A DNA stretch of 64,000 nucleotides from positions 1,421,001 to 1,485,000 of the forward strand of contig NW_027192673.1 in assembly GCF_949987515.2 (NCBI RefSeq), in the 5' to 3' direction. The first letter of the stretch is position 1; every line of letters begins with the position of its first letter. The position numbers were made by a program, and so were the translations under genes. The notes under the pieces were generated by a model. That model had not been told where the DNA came from and did not search any database. It was given only the letters and a program-made list of their open reading frames with translations. This document shows positions 27,828 to 37,759 of the stretch, piece after piece. This DNA comes from Delphinus delphis. Lineage: Eukaryota > Chordata > Mammalia > Artiodactyla > Delphinidae.

Positions 27828-27899
27828 TTGGCCAAAAAGGGCATATGCGTTTTTTCCTGAATATATTCAGGAAAAAACGCATACGCCCTTTTTGGAAAA
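27828..27899. repeat. Palindrome variant, mismatches in both arms
   Basis: Left arm has GGGCATATGCG, and the right end reads TTTTTGGAAAACC, so the outer base pairs are lost. Confidence 0.9.
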
Positions 27900-29406
27900 C
27901 CAAGCAAGCTTGCAAAGGAAATCTGCACTACAATGAAGTCTCACTTCCCCCCGGTCAAAAGGGCCATCTGAAAAAAGTGTAAAATCCAGAAAGGCAGGAC
28001 AGGCCATGGAGAACTGGGAGCCTTGTTATGCTGATGGGCGGGATGTAAATTGCCAACAACCACTCGGGAGAAGTGTATGGTGTTTCCTGAAACATCTAAA
28101 AAACAAAGCAACAGAGCCTAGGTCACTTCCACTTATGGTCCTATAGCTTAGGGAAATTAAAATCAAAAAGACACAGCCACCCCAAAGTTTGGAACGGCTC
28201 TGTTTACAAGAACCTCGTTTACAGTACAAGTTCAACATCGCAGAAAGTGAAAAATGGATAAAGAAGTTGTGGTATTCACTTACAAAGCAATATCACTCAG
28301 CAATGAAATCTGTGTCATCAGGCCCTTAGCAGCACAATGAGTGGATTCAGGTATGATGATTCTAACTGAAATAAGTCACACAGAAAAAGAAACATCATAA
28401 GATATCAGTAATACACGGAATGGAAACTTGGCTACACAGGAACTGAATTACAGAACAGAACAGGGTCTCAAATTTAGAAAACCAACTTATGCTTGCTTAA
28501 GGGTAAAGGTGAGTTGGGGTGCTGCATAAAAGCAGAGATTGAAATGAGCACAGATAAACTTCCTTAAGCCAAATATGGAATAGACAAGAGCTACTCCTTG
28601 CTCAACGAAATGGACTCAACACCGCATATTAAACGCCTAAGAATGTACCTGACTAGTAAGTATCTTAAAACCTATGGATTGCTATGTCTCCAAAAGAGAA
28701 TCAAGCATGTGTACAGGGGCATAAACGCAGCAGTGATAGGATTGGAGAGGTTCGGTGAGCAAATGAAGACCCTTTGAAGTCATATTGCATGGTACCCATT
28801 CCACGGGTTTCAACTACCCAGATTTTAGGTATTCTTCCTTCAGCTAAAACATGCATGTGGAACCCAAGTATGATCAACCATGTGAACGGGAGACGTGTTC
28901 AAATATGTCTCAGTTTTCGTACCCTGGTACTCGGGTGCAACATTCCAGACGCTTTACTAACACTCTCCCCACTTGGAGAGTCAGCGCCTTTAACCTCCTG
29001 TTTGGCCCAGTTTGCAATTTCTGCGGAAGATGAACAGGAATAGCGAGAACCAATGAGAGGCTAGCTGGAGGTGTCTGGACGGGCAAATTTAACTCTCATT
29101 TCCCACCAGGAAGAGGAAATAACCAAAGGCTCAGTGTGCCGTGCCGGAACCAGATTAGGGCCTGAAGCCATCCTGCGGTGTTGCGGCCAGCTCAAAACAA
29201 AGCGAGTTGAAGAAAGGAGCTCAGGGGCACTGTAATTCACAAACCTGCAGAGTTATAAATGACAGCTATCGTCCAAAAATAGACTGAAGTAAGGCTTCCA
29301 AGAGGACTTGAAAGCGGGGCAGAATTGCAGGATACCGATTTCAGGAGGTAGACTGGAATTGCATTGAAAGCGTAGGAAAAGAGGCAGAACGTCCACAATG
29401 ATGCAC
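27828..29406 (+). repeat. Satellite monomer 18 (1,579 bp, type A)
   Basis: The palindrome is altered in both arms: GGGCATATGCG on the left, and TTTTTGGAAAACC on the right, where other copies read TTTTTGGCCAACC. The 170 bases before it carry more substitutions than inner units, consistent with proximity to the array edge. Confidence 0.88.
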
Positions 29407-29477
29407 TTTGCCAAAAGGGCATATGCGTTTATTCCTGAATATATTCAGGAAAAAACGCATACGCCCTTTTTGGCCAA
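29407..29477. repeat. Degraded palindrome at the array edge
   Basis: 71 bp. Left arm begins TTTGCCAAAAGGGCATATG and contains GTTTATTCC. The right arm is intact, so the hairpin has a deletion and several mismatches. Confidence 0.88.
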
Positions 29478-30196
29478 CCAAGCAAGCTTGCAAAGGAAAT
29501 CTGCACTACAATGAAGTCTCACTTCCCCCCGGTCAAAAGGGCCATCAGAATAAAGTGTAAAATCCAGAAAGGCAGGACAGGCCATGGAGAACTGGGAGCC
29601 TTGTTATGCTGATGGGCGGGATGTAAATTGCCAACAGACTCTTGGGAGAAGTGTATGGTGTTTCCTGAAACATCTAAAAAACAAAGCAACAGAGCCTAGG
29701 GCACTTCCACTTATGGTCCTATAGCTTAGGGAAATTAATATCAAAAAGACACAGCAACCCCAAAATTTGGGACGGCTCTTTTTACAGGAATCACTTCTAT
29801 GGCACAAGTTAAATATCCCAGAGAGCAAATAATGGATAAAGAAGTTGCGGTACTTCTGTACAACAGAATACCACTCAGCAATGAAATCTATGTCACCAGG
29901 CCCGTACTAGCATAATGAGTGGATTGAGGCACGATGATTCTAAGTGAAATAAGTCACACAGAAAAAGAAACATCATAAGGTATCACTAATACACGGAATG
30001 TGAACTTGGCTACACATGAACTGAATTACAAAACAGAACAGGGTCTCAAGTTTAGAAAACCAACTTATGCCTGCTTAAGGGGGAAGGTAAGTTGGGGTGC
30101 TGCATAAAAGCAGAGTTTGAAATTAGCACAGATACCGTTCCATAAGCCAAATATGTAATAGACAAGAGCTACCCCTTGCTCAACGAAATGGATTCA
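29407..30196 (+). repeat. Satellite monomer 19 (truncated edge copy)
   Basis: Only about 790 bp. The palindrome is 71 bp with several mismatches. After about 29,750 it diverges clearly from the interior consensus, and several variants lean toward the L1 or B state, for example GTACAACAGAATACC near 29,867. It stops inside the L1 3' UTR-derived part where a separate L1 3' end begins. Confidence 0.85.
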
Positions 30197-30950
30197 ACAA
30201 TGAGGTATCACCTCACACCTGGTAGAATAGGCATCATTGAAAATCTACAAACAAAAAATGCTGGAAAGGGTGTGGAGAAAAGGAACCCTCTTCCACTATT
30301 GTTGGGAATATAAATTGATACAGTCATTATGGAGAACAATATGGAATTTCTTAAGAAACTAACAATAGAATTACCATATGATACAGCAATCCCAGTACTG
30401 GACATATACCCAGACAAAACCATAAATCAAAAAGAGTCATTCACCGCAATGTTCATTGCATCACTATTTACAATATCGAGGTAATGGAAGCAACCTAAAT
30501 GCCCACAGACAGACGAATGCATAAAGCTGTGGTACATATATAAAATGGAATATTACTAAGCCATGAAAAGGAATGAAATTGGGTCATTTGTGGAGACGTC
30601 GATGGATCTAGAGACTGTCATACAGAGTGAAGTAAGTCAGAAAGAGAAAAACAAATCTTGTATATTCATGCATATATGTGGAACCTAGAAAAACTGTACA
30701 GATTAACCATTTTGCAAGGCATAAATAGAGCAACAGATGTAGACAACAAACGTATGGACAACAAGGGGGGAAAGCTGTTGGGGGGGTGGTGGTGGGAGGA
30801 GTTGAGAGACTGGGATTGGCATGTATACATTTATATGTATAAAATAGATAACCAATAAGAACCTGCTGTATAAAAATATAAAATAAAATTCAAAATTAAA
30901 AAGAAGTAAAATTTAAAAAATAAAACAGAAAAAACAATTATTCCCTGCAC
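30197..30950 (+). mobile_element. LINE-1 3' end, 5'-truncated
   Basis: Clear L1 3' end on the + strand. It starts at the ORF2 stretch reading TGAGGTATCACCTCAC and includes TGGAATATTACTAAGCCATG (30,547) and GTGAAGTAAGTCAGAAAGAG (30,628), then a G-rich 3' UTR tract (30,761-30,800) and an A-rich end. Several in-frame stops show the ORF2 relic is dead. It lies in the same orientation as the satellite and joins it at the ACAATGAG stretch, a point homologous to the satellite's own L1-derived start. It could be a 5'-truncated insertion or a recombination junction. I could not find a convincing target-site duplication. Confidence 0.85.
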
Positions 30951-31090
30951 ATACATGTATTTATATGAATAAATTATTTCCATGCTTATATCTGTAAATA
31001 CAAAAAAGAGGAATAAAATCTACCTTGAACCAAAAACGAAAAAGAGAAAAAAAACACAGAACCCACCAGTTACACAGAGGAAAACCGTAT
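30860..31090. other. A-rich tract after the L1 3' end
   Basis: Strongly A/T-biased with repeated AATAAA-like words and runs of A. The first part is probably the L1 tail. The remainder may be a second decayed retroposon tail; I see no gene in it. Confidence 0.5.
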
Positions 31091-32500
31091 CAGGGCACTT
31101 GCTCCAGTTGTAAACAATTCTGAAGTTGGTCAGTGGTGGGGAATCGTCTCCCATTCAGCCAGCAGCCCCCACGCAACAAGCGTCCTCATTGCAAAGCTGG
31201 GGCACCGTGCCGAGGCATCTGTGAGTAAACGTGAGCTGAGCCCCAGGCCAGTTGCTGCTGAACTATTCCCACCCGTCCCAGGTAAAACACCTGAATATAT
31301 ACAAGGACTTGAAAGCCTAGAGGAAGGGCCATAGAGCCACACGAGTGACAGCATGCCGGCCGACTTGGTGCCTGCAGGCCAGCCAGGATGGTCCTGGCCC
31401 TGGGTGCTCTTCTGGAAGATTTCCATTTCCCTGCCTGAGATACCCGTCCTGTCCCTGCCCCCACTGCTTTTTTCCTTCCTCACCTCTGCCCAGGGAGAAA
31501 TTCCAGCAGCAGGTATGGGTGACACATCCTCTTCTTTAGCAGGTGGCAGCCTGGCAACTGCTGCAGAAAGTCCAGCAGAGCCCCACTCACACTGGGCCAC
31601 CCACAAAGCCGTGGCCTCTCACTCCCTCCCACCAGCCCAGCCCCGAGACTGCTGACAGGGCAGAGAAAATGGCGTCAGGCGCGGCTGCAGGGGCTCTTGC
31701 TGCCTGGAGTGGTATTTATATTGATCTCAACCCAGGCACACCTGGGGAGGGCTGGCCGGCACGGTAAGGCTGCCCAGGTCAGCCAATCATCACCCCTCAG
31801 GGGCTCACAGTTGCAGAAAATGGAACTTGCTGAACCGGCCAGGTCCAAGGAACAGGTGTGGGCTCCTGAGAGTCAGGATAGACAAGGGGCTGCAGCTTTG
31901 GCTTGTTTTCTAATCATTTTATCTGGCCCATGAGTGGGAGACAACTTCAAGAAAACCCTCTCCTAATGAGAGGAACCCAGGAGTCAGGGAGAGGAGGGGT
32001 GGGTGGTGGTTGGAGACAGAGGCCTGGTGCCCCGGGTGCAGTGGAAGTCTCTGGAAGACCAGGTGGAGGGAGGCCTCACGGAGTGATGCCCAGGGTCACA
32101 GACCTGTCGCAGCTGCTGTTTGTTAGTTCAAGTCCTGCTCTGAGGTGCTCTGTGTCAGCTCTGAGCGACAGGTGAGCTGGGGGTGCTCTGCAATGAGGGC
32201 TATGTGCACGGTTCCTGTGTGCCCAGCCCTGCCACGGTACCTGCAAGGGTAGCTCTGTATCCTGGGAGGGGCCTGACCACGAGAGCCCCGTGGGCTGGGG
32301 TGGGGGTGGGGTACCTGCCCAGGTGAGCTCCATATTCTGGGATTGGTCTGACCACGAGAGCCCCATGGGCTGCTGGGGACCTGGTAAAGGATGTCAGGAC
32401 AGTCAGTGAAGCCACCGAGGATATACCTCCAGTTGCTCCTAATTCCTACACCCTGCTGGTCATTCTACCAACCACCAGGACATGGTATTCTGTATTAGTC
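31090..32500. other. GC-rich unrecognised spacer
   Basis: This stretch is much richer in G and C than its surroundings and has no satellite or L1 similarity I can see. Open frames occur on both strands (for example 31,130-31,606 on the minus strand) but are Pro/Ser/Gly-rich and match no family I recognise; GC-rich DNA yields such frames by chance. It could be internal sequence of the neighbouring endogenous retrovirus or single-copy DNA. Nothing here supports a functional call. Confidence 0.5.
32237..32386. repeat. Imperfect 75-bp tandem duplication
   Basis: Two copies begin with GTACCTGC at 32,237 and 32,311, and each contains GACCACGAGAGCCCC (32,275 and 32,350). The spacing is 74-75 bp, with about a dozen differences and a G-rich run between the copies. 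Confidence 0.7.
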
Positions 32501-32539
32501 TTCAATGATGCCTTCTTTTGTATTCCATTAGTCCCAGAG

Positions 32540-33400
32540 TCACAAGAAATTTTGGCTTGTGAGTGGCAGGACTCAACATACAACTAAAACAATACTTCCG
32601 GGCCGTCTGGCCCCAAGGGTGCAAAAATTCCCACACCATCTTTGGGGAAAGCTTAGCTAAAGACCTAAAAGTTCTACCTCTGGAAAAGGAAACCCTCCTT
32701 CTATGCAGACGACATTCTGATCACCAGCCCTACTAAGGAGGCCTCTGAACTACCAAGCCAATAAAGGATAGAAGTTGTCCAAGAAAAAGCTCAAATATCA
32801 CAGACTGCGGTGACCTGCCTGGGCTTCATTCTCACAGAAGGTCAGAGAAGCCCATCCCAGGAAAGGGAAGAAACCATTTTCAGCCTTACCCCTTTCTAAA
32901 ACTAGAAGACAGCTTAGGGGTTCCTGGGGAGGCCAGGGTTTGCTGCTTCTGGATCCCTAACTACAGTCTACTAGCTGGGCCTCTATATGAAACACTGAAA
33001 GGAAAAGATGATGATCCTTTTGAATAGAATCCAGAAGTGGCCTTTCAAGAATGGAAAGAGCAGTCAATTCAGACCCTTGCCCTGGAACTCCCTAATTTAG
33101 CTAAACCCTTTGACCTTTACATTCCCGGTGAAAGGTGAATCGCCATTGGAGAATTAGTGCAAAAACTGGGACCACTTGAAATGGAACAATGCAAGAATGC
33201 CATCCAGGTAGGATAAACTACGGTCACTAAGGGGCTTGGCCCACTGCCACATCTGGCCAAGATACTGGCGGTATCTAAAAACCTGGAAATCAGCAGCCCA
33301 AAAGGCCACCTCCCTCCTAAGGGAAAAGGACCCCACGTGGTGATCCTAACCACCAACCATGCCCTGAAGTTGCAGGGTTCGCTCCGTGGGCACACCGACC
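32540..33400 (+). pseudogene. Class I endogenous retrovirus pol relic
   Basis: Translated + strand frames resemble reverse transcriptase of gammaretrovirus-like (class I) endogenous elements. The YADD catalytic box lies at about 32,703-32,714, with further RT-thumb and connection-like similarity to about 33,200. The reading frame shifts several times, and in-frame stops occur, for example near 33,026 and 33,136, so it cannot encode an enzyme. Similarity fades after about 33,400, and gag and env are not recognisable. The family assignment rests on motif recognition without alignment. Confidence 0.65.
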
Positions 33401-33950
33401 TCGAGTGAGGAGGCCCTCCAACTCCAACATCCAGAGAGATAACCGGGGGCAACAGGGCACCATGACGACTCGTGTGAACATCACTTGACCTGGAGTTTCT
33501 CTCATAAACAACAAGAGTGTGTCCCAAAAGAGTAGACTACTGCTTGCAGGACTTACTGCACCCAGAGGGGAGCTAATAATCTTGGCGGGGGAACAGTATA
33601 CCACACTGTCACCATAGAAAAGCCTACAGACACCGTGATGATGGTGGCCAATAAGACCGGCTGGACTCCTGTTTACTTCAAAAGGCTGTTGACTCAGTAG
33701 CCATCATGGTCCTTGGTCACCACTGACCCTGGACTGTCTGGGAGTTGAGCGGGCAGGGCTCTGACACCTGGTGCTGTTTGTACGTTAATTCAGGGGCCTA
33801 ACTGAAGAAAGCGCAGACTACTGGTCAGAGCATCTAGGCTGGCAGAGACGGTCAGCCTAAGGTGGCCGAACAAATGTGGGGCGGGGTGAAACCGGCCCCC
33901 ACAGCGTCTCTGCACATCTCTTTCCTGGACCCTTAAAGGTCATTAGAATC
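33400..33950. other. Probable decayed retroviral interior
   Basis: Lies between the pol relic and the LTR-like segment. Frames are fragmentary and I recognise no domain. By position it would be the 3' pol/env region of the same element, but no env hallmark is visible. Confidence 0.3.
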
Positions 33951-34640
33951 TATAACACTTCCAATGCTGGTGCTCAGGTGGACGAGCAGGGAGGCAGGGG
34001 TCCTGGGGACAATCAACGTCACCGGGAGGCTGCTGGGGAGAAGCTCTGACCCTCGCCCCAGGGTATGAGGGCTCCCAACTCAGCACTCAGCAGTTACAGA
34101 AGAAGGGTCTGCACCCTCAGCACTCCAAGAATGAGGAACGGGACAAAAGGCAGAGGAGGGGTTTGTCCCCAGCAAAGCCCATTAAAAATCCCTGGGAGAT
34201 AAAAATAGAATCTGGGCAATAAAGTCAAGTCTAACCTTTTTTATCCTTTGTGCTTTGTCTAATTTCACGTGCTCCTAGGGTCCCGCATGCAGAGGTTCCA
34301 CACCCGGCACTTCAGACCAGATTTCCTAGTGCAGAATGGCTGGGTCGACACCTCAGCTCCTGGGGCCCAGTGCAGACTCCACGATATAGAGCCTGAGCTA
34401 CAGCCAACCCGGCCCTCGAGAGCTCCGCCGCCTCCCTCCCTCCCACTGACTCTGACAGGATCTCTACACAGCAGCCCAGCCCACAGCCCACGGGGTAGTG
34501 CATGCTCTCACCTCTCCATTCTCTGATCAAAATATAAAGTTTCCTTTGCTTGTGAACCAAACTCAGTCTCGATCTGTTGGCCCCAATGACACTGGGCAGG
34601 GGGACACTTGTTGGGGTCCACTCTGGAGGATCAGTAACAG
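33950..34640 (+). mobile_element. LTR-like segment of the retroviral relic
   Basis: Contains an AATAAA signal near 34,219 and a segment at about 34,530-34,637 with the feel of class I LTR R/U5 sequence: AAAGTTTCCTTTGCTTGTG, then TTGGGGTCCACTCTGGAGGA, ending near AACA. Its place downstream of pol suits a 3' LTR. I could not identify a matching 5' LTR or the precise ends. Confidence 0.4.
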
Positions 34641-34967
34641 AAATTGAGACTATTGTAACCTCAATGAACAGATGTGTGAGCCAAACTGTAGTTAACATAG
34701 AACAGTGTATAAGGCTCGGGTAAAATAAGATGTTTTTAACACTTCCATTTGATATTTCCATCACTTTTTATAAGCAAGTTCAGTGAAAAGGTTTGTCTTA
34801 TTTGTCAGGTCAATATTAGAGAAACGAAGTGATTTCTTTCCAAGGATGTACATCTAATAATCTTGGTTAAACCTTCAATCTTGTTTTAAATGCTTTTCCA
34901 TTGAAAATGATACCTCTCTTTCAGCTCCCCCATTTCTGAGAAGTATAAAATCTTATAATTTATTATT
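34640..34967. other. AT-rich unrecognised spacer
   Basis: No open frame, satellite similarity or mobile element was recognised between the LTR-like segment and the first L1 3' UTR-like sequence. Confidence 0.4.
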
Positions 34968-35947
34968 ACCAAAGGGGAAAGGTGGGAGGAGGGATAAATT
35001 AACAGTTTGGAATTAACACATACACACTGCTATGTATAAAATAGATCATCAACAAGGAACTACTGTATAGCACAGGGAACTACACTCAACATTTTGCAAT
35101 AAGCTATAAGGGGAAATAATCTGAAAAAGAATAGATATTTTTATTGACATCATCTATCAATGACAGTTAAAGTGTAGCCTAAGGGAAGCTGGTGGTGAGT
35201 GCTTCTGACCCTGAAGACTTCAATCATCTAAAGTTTGGACTCTGCCTACTTCCCAAGGCCCTTAATGAACATATGTGTAGCTGTAGCTTAAAAAATTCCC
35301 CAGTTTGGGTTTCGGGGAGACACTGATTTTGAAAAAGCCCTGGTGTTCTCCTTACATGAATGGGACTCTTCCTACTGCTAAAACATGTCTGTCACACCCA
35401 GAGGATGGTATACCGTCTGATCGGGAAGAGTTTGGAAAAGGCATCTCATCTCCTCATCTCCTGGTGCTCGGGTTCACCCCTCCAGCGTCTTTACTAACAG
35501 TCTCCCCACTTGGAGATGTCAGCACTGTCAACATCCTGTTGCGTACAGTTTGGAATTTGTCCAGAGGATGAAGTGGAAGGATGAGGAACAATGAGAGACA
35601 AGTCCTAGGTGTTCAGACAGGCACATGTCACTCTAATTTCCAATCAGGAAGACGAATTGACCAAAGGCTAGGGTTGCCCATGGAAACAGTATAGGGCTTG
35701 AGGAAATCCCGCTGCTTTGTGGCCAGTTCCCATAAACACGAGTTGAACAATGGAACTCAGGGGCAGTAAAATTCACAAAACTGCAGAGTTGAAAATATCC
35801 ATCACTGAAAAATGTCTTGAGGAAAGTCAGAGAAAAGGACTTGTAAGCAAGGGAGAATGGCAGGAAAGGGATTTGAGGAGGTAGAAAGGACTCGCCATTA
35901 AGCACAAGAAAAGGAGCTGAACATTGCCAACATTGCCAACATTGCAG
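34968..35947 (+). repeat. Satellite edge copy D0 (partial, highly divergent)
   Basis: Positions 34,968-35,140 read as a recognisable L1 3' UTR (CAAGGAACTACTGTATAGCA at about 35,054, then CTGAAAAAGAAT). They sit about 1.65 kb before the equivalent place in D1, so they are in phase with the array. After about 150 bp with no clear match, satellite sequence is recognisable from about 35,300 (GCTAAAACATG at 35,378; CTCCCCACTTGGAGA at 35,502). Divergence from the interior consensus is far higher than for any unit of the homogenised arrays. Confidence 0.75.
35921..35947. repeat. 9-bp triplet repeat beside the D1 palindrome
   Basis: ACATTGCCA twice, then ACATTGCAG, directly before the left arm. Other units have a single related sequence there, so this is a local expansion. 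Confidence 0.85.
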
Positions 35948-36017
35948 TTGGCCAAAAAGGGTGTATGCGTTCTTTTCTGTATATATTCAAGAAAAGGGCA
36001 TACACTTTTTTAGCCAA
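35948..36017. repeat. Divergent palindrome of D1 (70 bp)
   Basis: Left arm GGGTGTATGC pairs with GCATACAC in the right arm, so the C-to-T change relative to the consensus is matched by a complementary change. Other positions (GTTCTTTTCTG; AAGAAAAGGGC) are mismatched. Confidence 0.85.
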
Positions 36018-36853
36018 CCAAACAGGTGGGCACTGGAAGTCAATACTACAAAAGATATCACTTCGCATCAGTCAGAAGAGCCATCCTCATAAAGCGTAAA
36101 CAACAGAAATGCAGGACAGGGCAACGAGAAGAGGGAGCCCTGTGAGACTTATAGTGGAAATGTATATTGCCAACGGCCATTCTGGAGAAGTGTATTGTGT
36201 TTACTAAAGCATCTAAAAAATGAGCTACAGAGCATAGGGCACTTGCACTCATGGGCGTATATCTTGGGAAAAACAAAAATCGAGAGGACACAGGCACCCC
36301 AATGTTTACCCCCTCTCTGTTTAAAAGATCCTCGACTAGGATATAACTTAAATGTCTCTGGAGGGAAAAAATGGATAGAGATGTGGTACTTAGGTAGAGT
36401 GGAATATTATTCAGCCTGGAAATCAATGAAATATGGCCAGTTGTAACAACTCCGGAGGAGTTACGTATGATCATTCTAAGTGACAGAATTCAAAAAGAAA
36501 AAGACACATATCATAAGATATCACTTAAAGGTGGAATCCAAAATGGCTACACATGAAATAAATTACAAAACAAAAACATAGTCAAATATGTAGAAAACAC
36601 GCATAAGGCTGCTAAACGGGAAAGGTGGGGAGGGGTGAGGCATCATCCAGGAGGTTGAAATTAGCAAAGATACCATTCCAAATACCAAACTGATAATCAA
36701 CAAGGCCTACACGGTAGCTAAAAGAACTGCACTCAGCACACTCAAGTCACCGGAAAAGAATATATACGACTGGTAAGAATCTGAAAAAGAATTTATTGAT
36801 GTCTCTCTGTACGTGAATCAAGTGGATGTACAGCAGCAAGAAACAGAGCTTTG

Positions 36854-37018
36854 AAAATCAGCTGTAACCAATATAGTAATAAATTGAAAAAAATAAACGA
36901 CAGAGAGACAGAGAAAACCTCTTACAACTTTTCCTCAGGGACGGTGATGCAACATGGATTGAACACATCTAGACCCACAGCAGGATGAGACATAAGGCTG
37001 GAAACTGTTTGCGCTAAG
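36854..37018 (+). repeat. Extra ~165-bp segment in D1, absent from short units
   Basis: Aligns by eye with 38,601-38,768 in D2; shared words include GTGATGCAAC and AGACATAAGGCTGGA. No counterpart exists in any 1.58-kb unit. Confidence 0.8.
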
Positions 37019-37687
37019 AGAAATGTGAGGTTGGGTGAGGAAATGCACACCCTTTAAAGTAATACTACCTGGTACCCATTCAATGGGTCCCAAATCTGCA
37101 GGTTCAAGGGATCTTCCTACAGCTAAAACATGCATGGAAAACCCAGAGGACTGTACACCATGTGATCGGGAGATGTGTCTAAAATGCACCTCATTTATCC
37201 TCTCCTGGTGCTCCTGTTCACCATTCCAGCCACGCTACTTAGAATCTCCCCACTTGGAGAATCAGCACATTTAAACTTCTGTTTCACACATTTTGCAAAT
37301 TGTGAGGAGGATGAACGGGAAGAGGGGGAACCAATGAGAGAAGAGTTGTAGGGGTTTGGACGGGCACATATCACTCTAATTTCCCATTAAGAATAAGAAT
37401 TAAAGAAAGGCTCAGCCTGCCTCGCCGGAGCCAAAATAGGGCCTGAAGCAATCCTGCGGGTTTGAGGCCAGCTCACAAAAGAGCAACTTAAAAAATGGAG
37501 CTCAGGGTCACTGCAATTCACAAACCTGCAGAGTTATAAATGAAAACTAACGTCCAAAAATATGTTGAGGTAAGGCAAAGAAGAGGATCTGAATGCAAGA
37601 CAGAATTGCAAGAAACAGATTTCAAGAGATAGATTGGACTCGTCTTTAACGCACATGAAAAGCGGCAGAATTTCGACAATGATGCAG

Positions 37688-37759
37688 TTGGCCCAAAAGG
37701 GCGTATGCGTTTTTTCCTGATTATATCCAGGAAAAAACGCATACGCACTTTATGGGCAA
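37688..37759. repeat. Divergent palindrome of D2 (72 bp)
   Basis: Core GGGCGTATGCGTTTTTTCC and its complement are intact. The centre reads TGATTATATCC and the ends TTGGCCCAAAAG and ACTTTATGGGCAA; the outer GGCCC/GGGC changes partly compensate each other. Confidence 0.87.

Larger units (their letters stand above)
1..30196 (+). repeat. Left satellite array, 1.58-kb units
   Basis: Head-to-tail array of one partial, eighteen full and one truncated unit. The palindrome recurs at 987, 2565, 4144, 5724, 7304, 8883, 10462, 12041, 13620, 15198, 16777, 18355, 19935, 21513, 23092, 24671, 26250, 27828 and 29407, which gives a period of 1,578-1,580 bp. Units differ by scattered substitutions and a few 1-3 base indels, typically a few percent or less. 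Length and composition fit the common cetacean satellite in its short, delphinid form; that identification is from memory. Short open frames recur on both strands in every copy only because the copies are nearly identical; none resembles a known protein. Haplotype order for monomers 1-18 is A A A A A A A B A B B A A A A B B A. Confidence 0.93.
35948..37687 (+). repeat. Satellite monomer D1 (1,740 bp, ancestral length)
   Basis: Palindrome-to-palindrome length is 1,740 bp. Compared with 1.58-kb units it retains about 165 extra bases at roughly 36,854-37,018, beginning with an A-rich L1 tail (near 36,876-36,900) and continuing into non-L1 sequence. Its L1-derived part is closer to L1 than in interior units, for example GTGGAATATTATTCAGCCTG at 36,399 and CTGAAAAAGAAT at 36,780. 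Confidence 0.85.

Noticed and set aside
1..30196. CRISPR-like array
   Set aside because: The repeats are 1.58 kb long with no short direct repeat and unique spacer structure, and the sequence is plainly vertebrate satellite.
31130..31606. 158-residue minus-strand open frame in the GC-rich spacer
   Set aside because: Low-complexity Pro/Ser/Gly-rich composition, open frames on the opposite strand over the same bases, and no recognised domain, promoter or splice pattern.
34262..34300. tRNA-derived SINE (TCCCGCATGC word)
   Set aside because: Only a short resemblance to the body of a cetartiodactyl SINE, with no A/B box pair or tail.
34312..34764. 150-residue minus-strand open frame
   Set aside because: Lies antisense to the LTR-like segment and has no recognisable domain.
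34968..35140. Independent L1 insertion unrelated to the satellite
   Set aside because: Its position is close to one long unit before the equivalent 3' UTR stretch of D1, so edge copy D0 is the simpler explanation. An independent insertion cannot be fully excluded.
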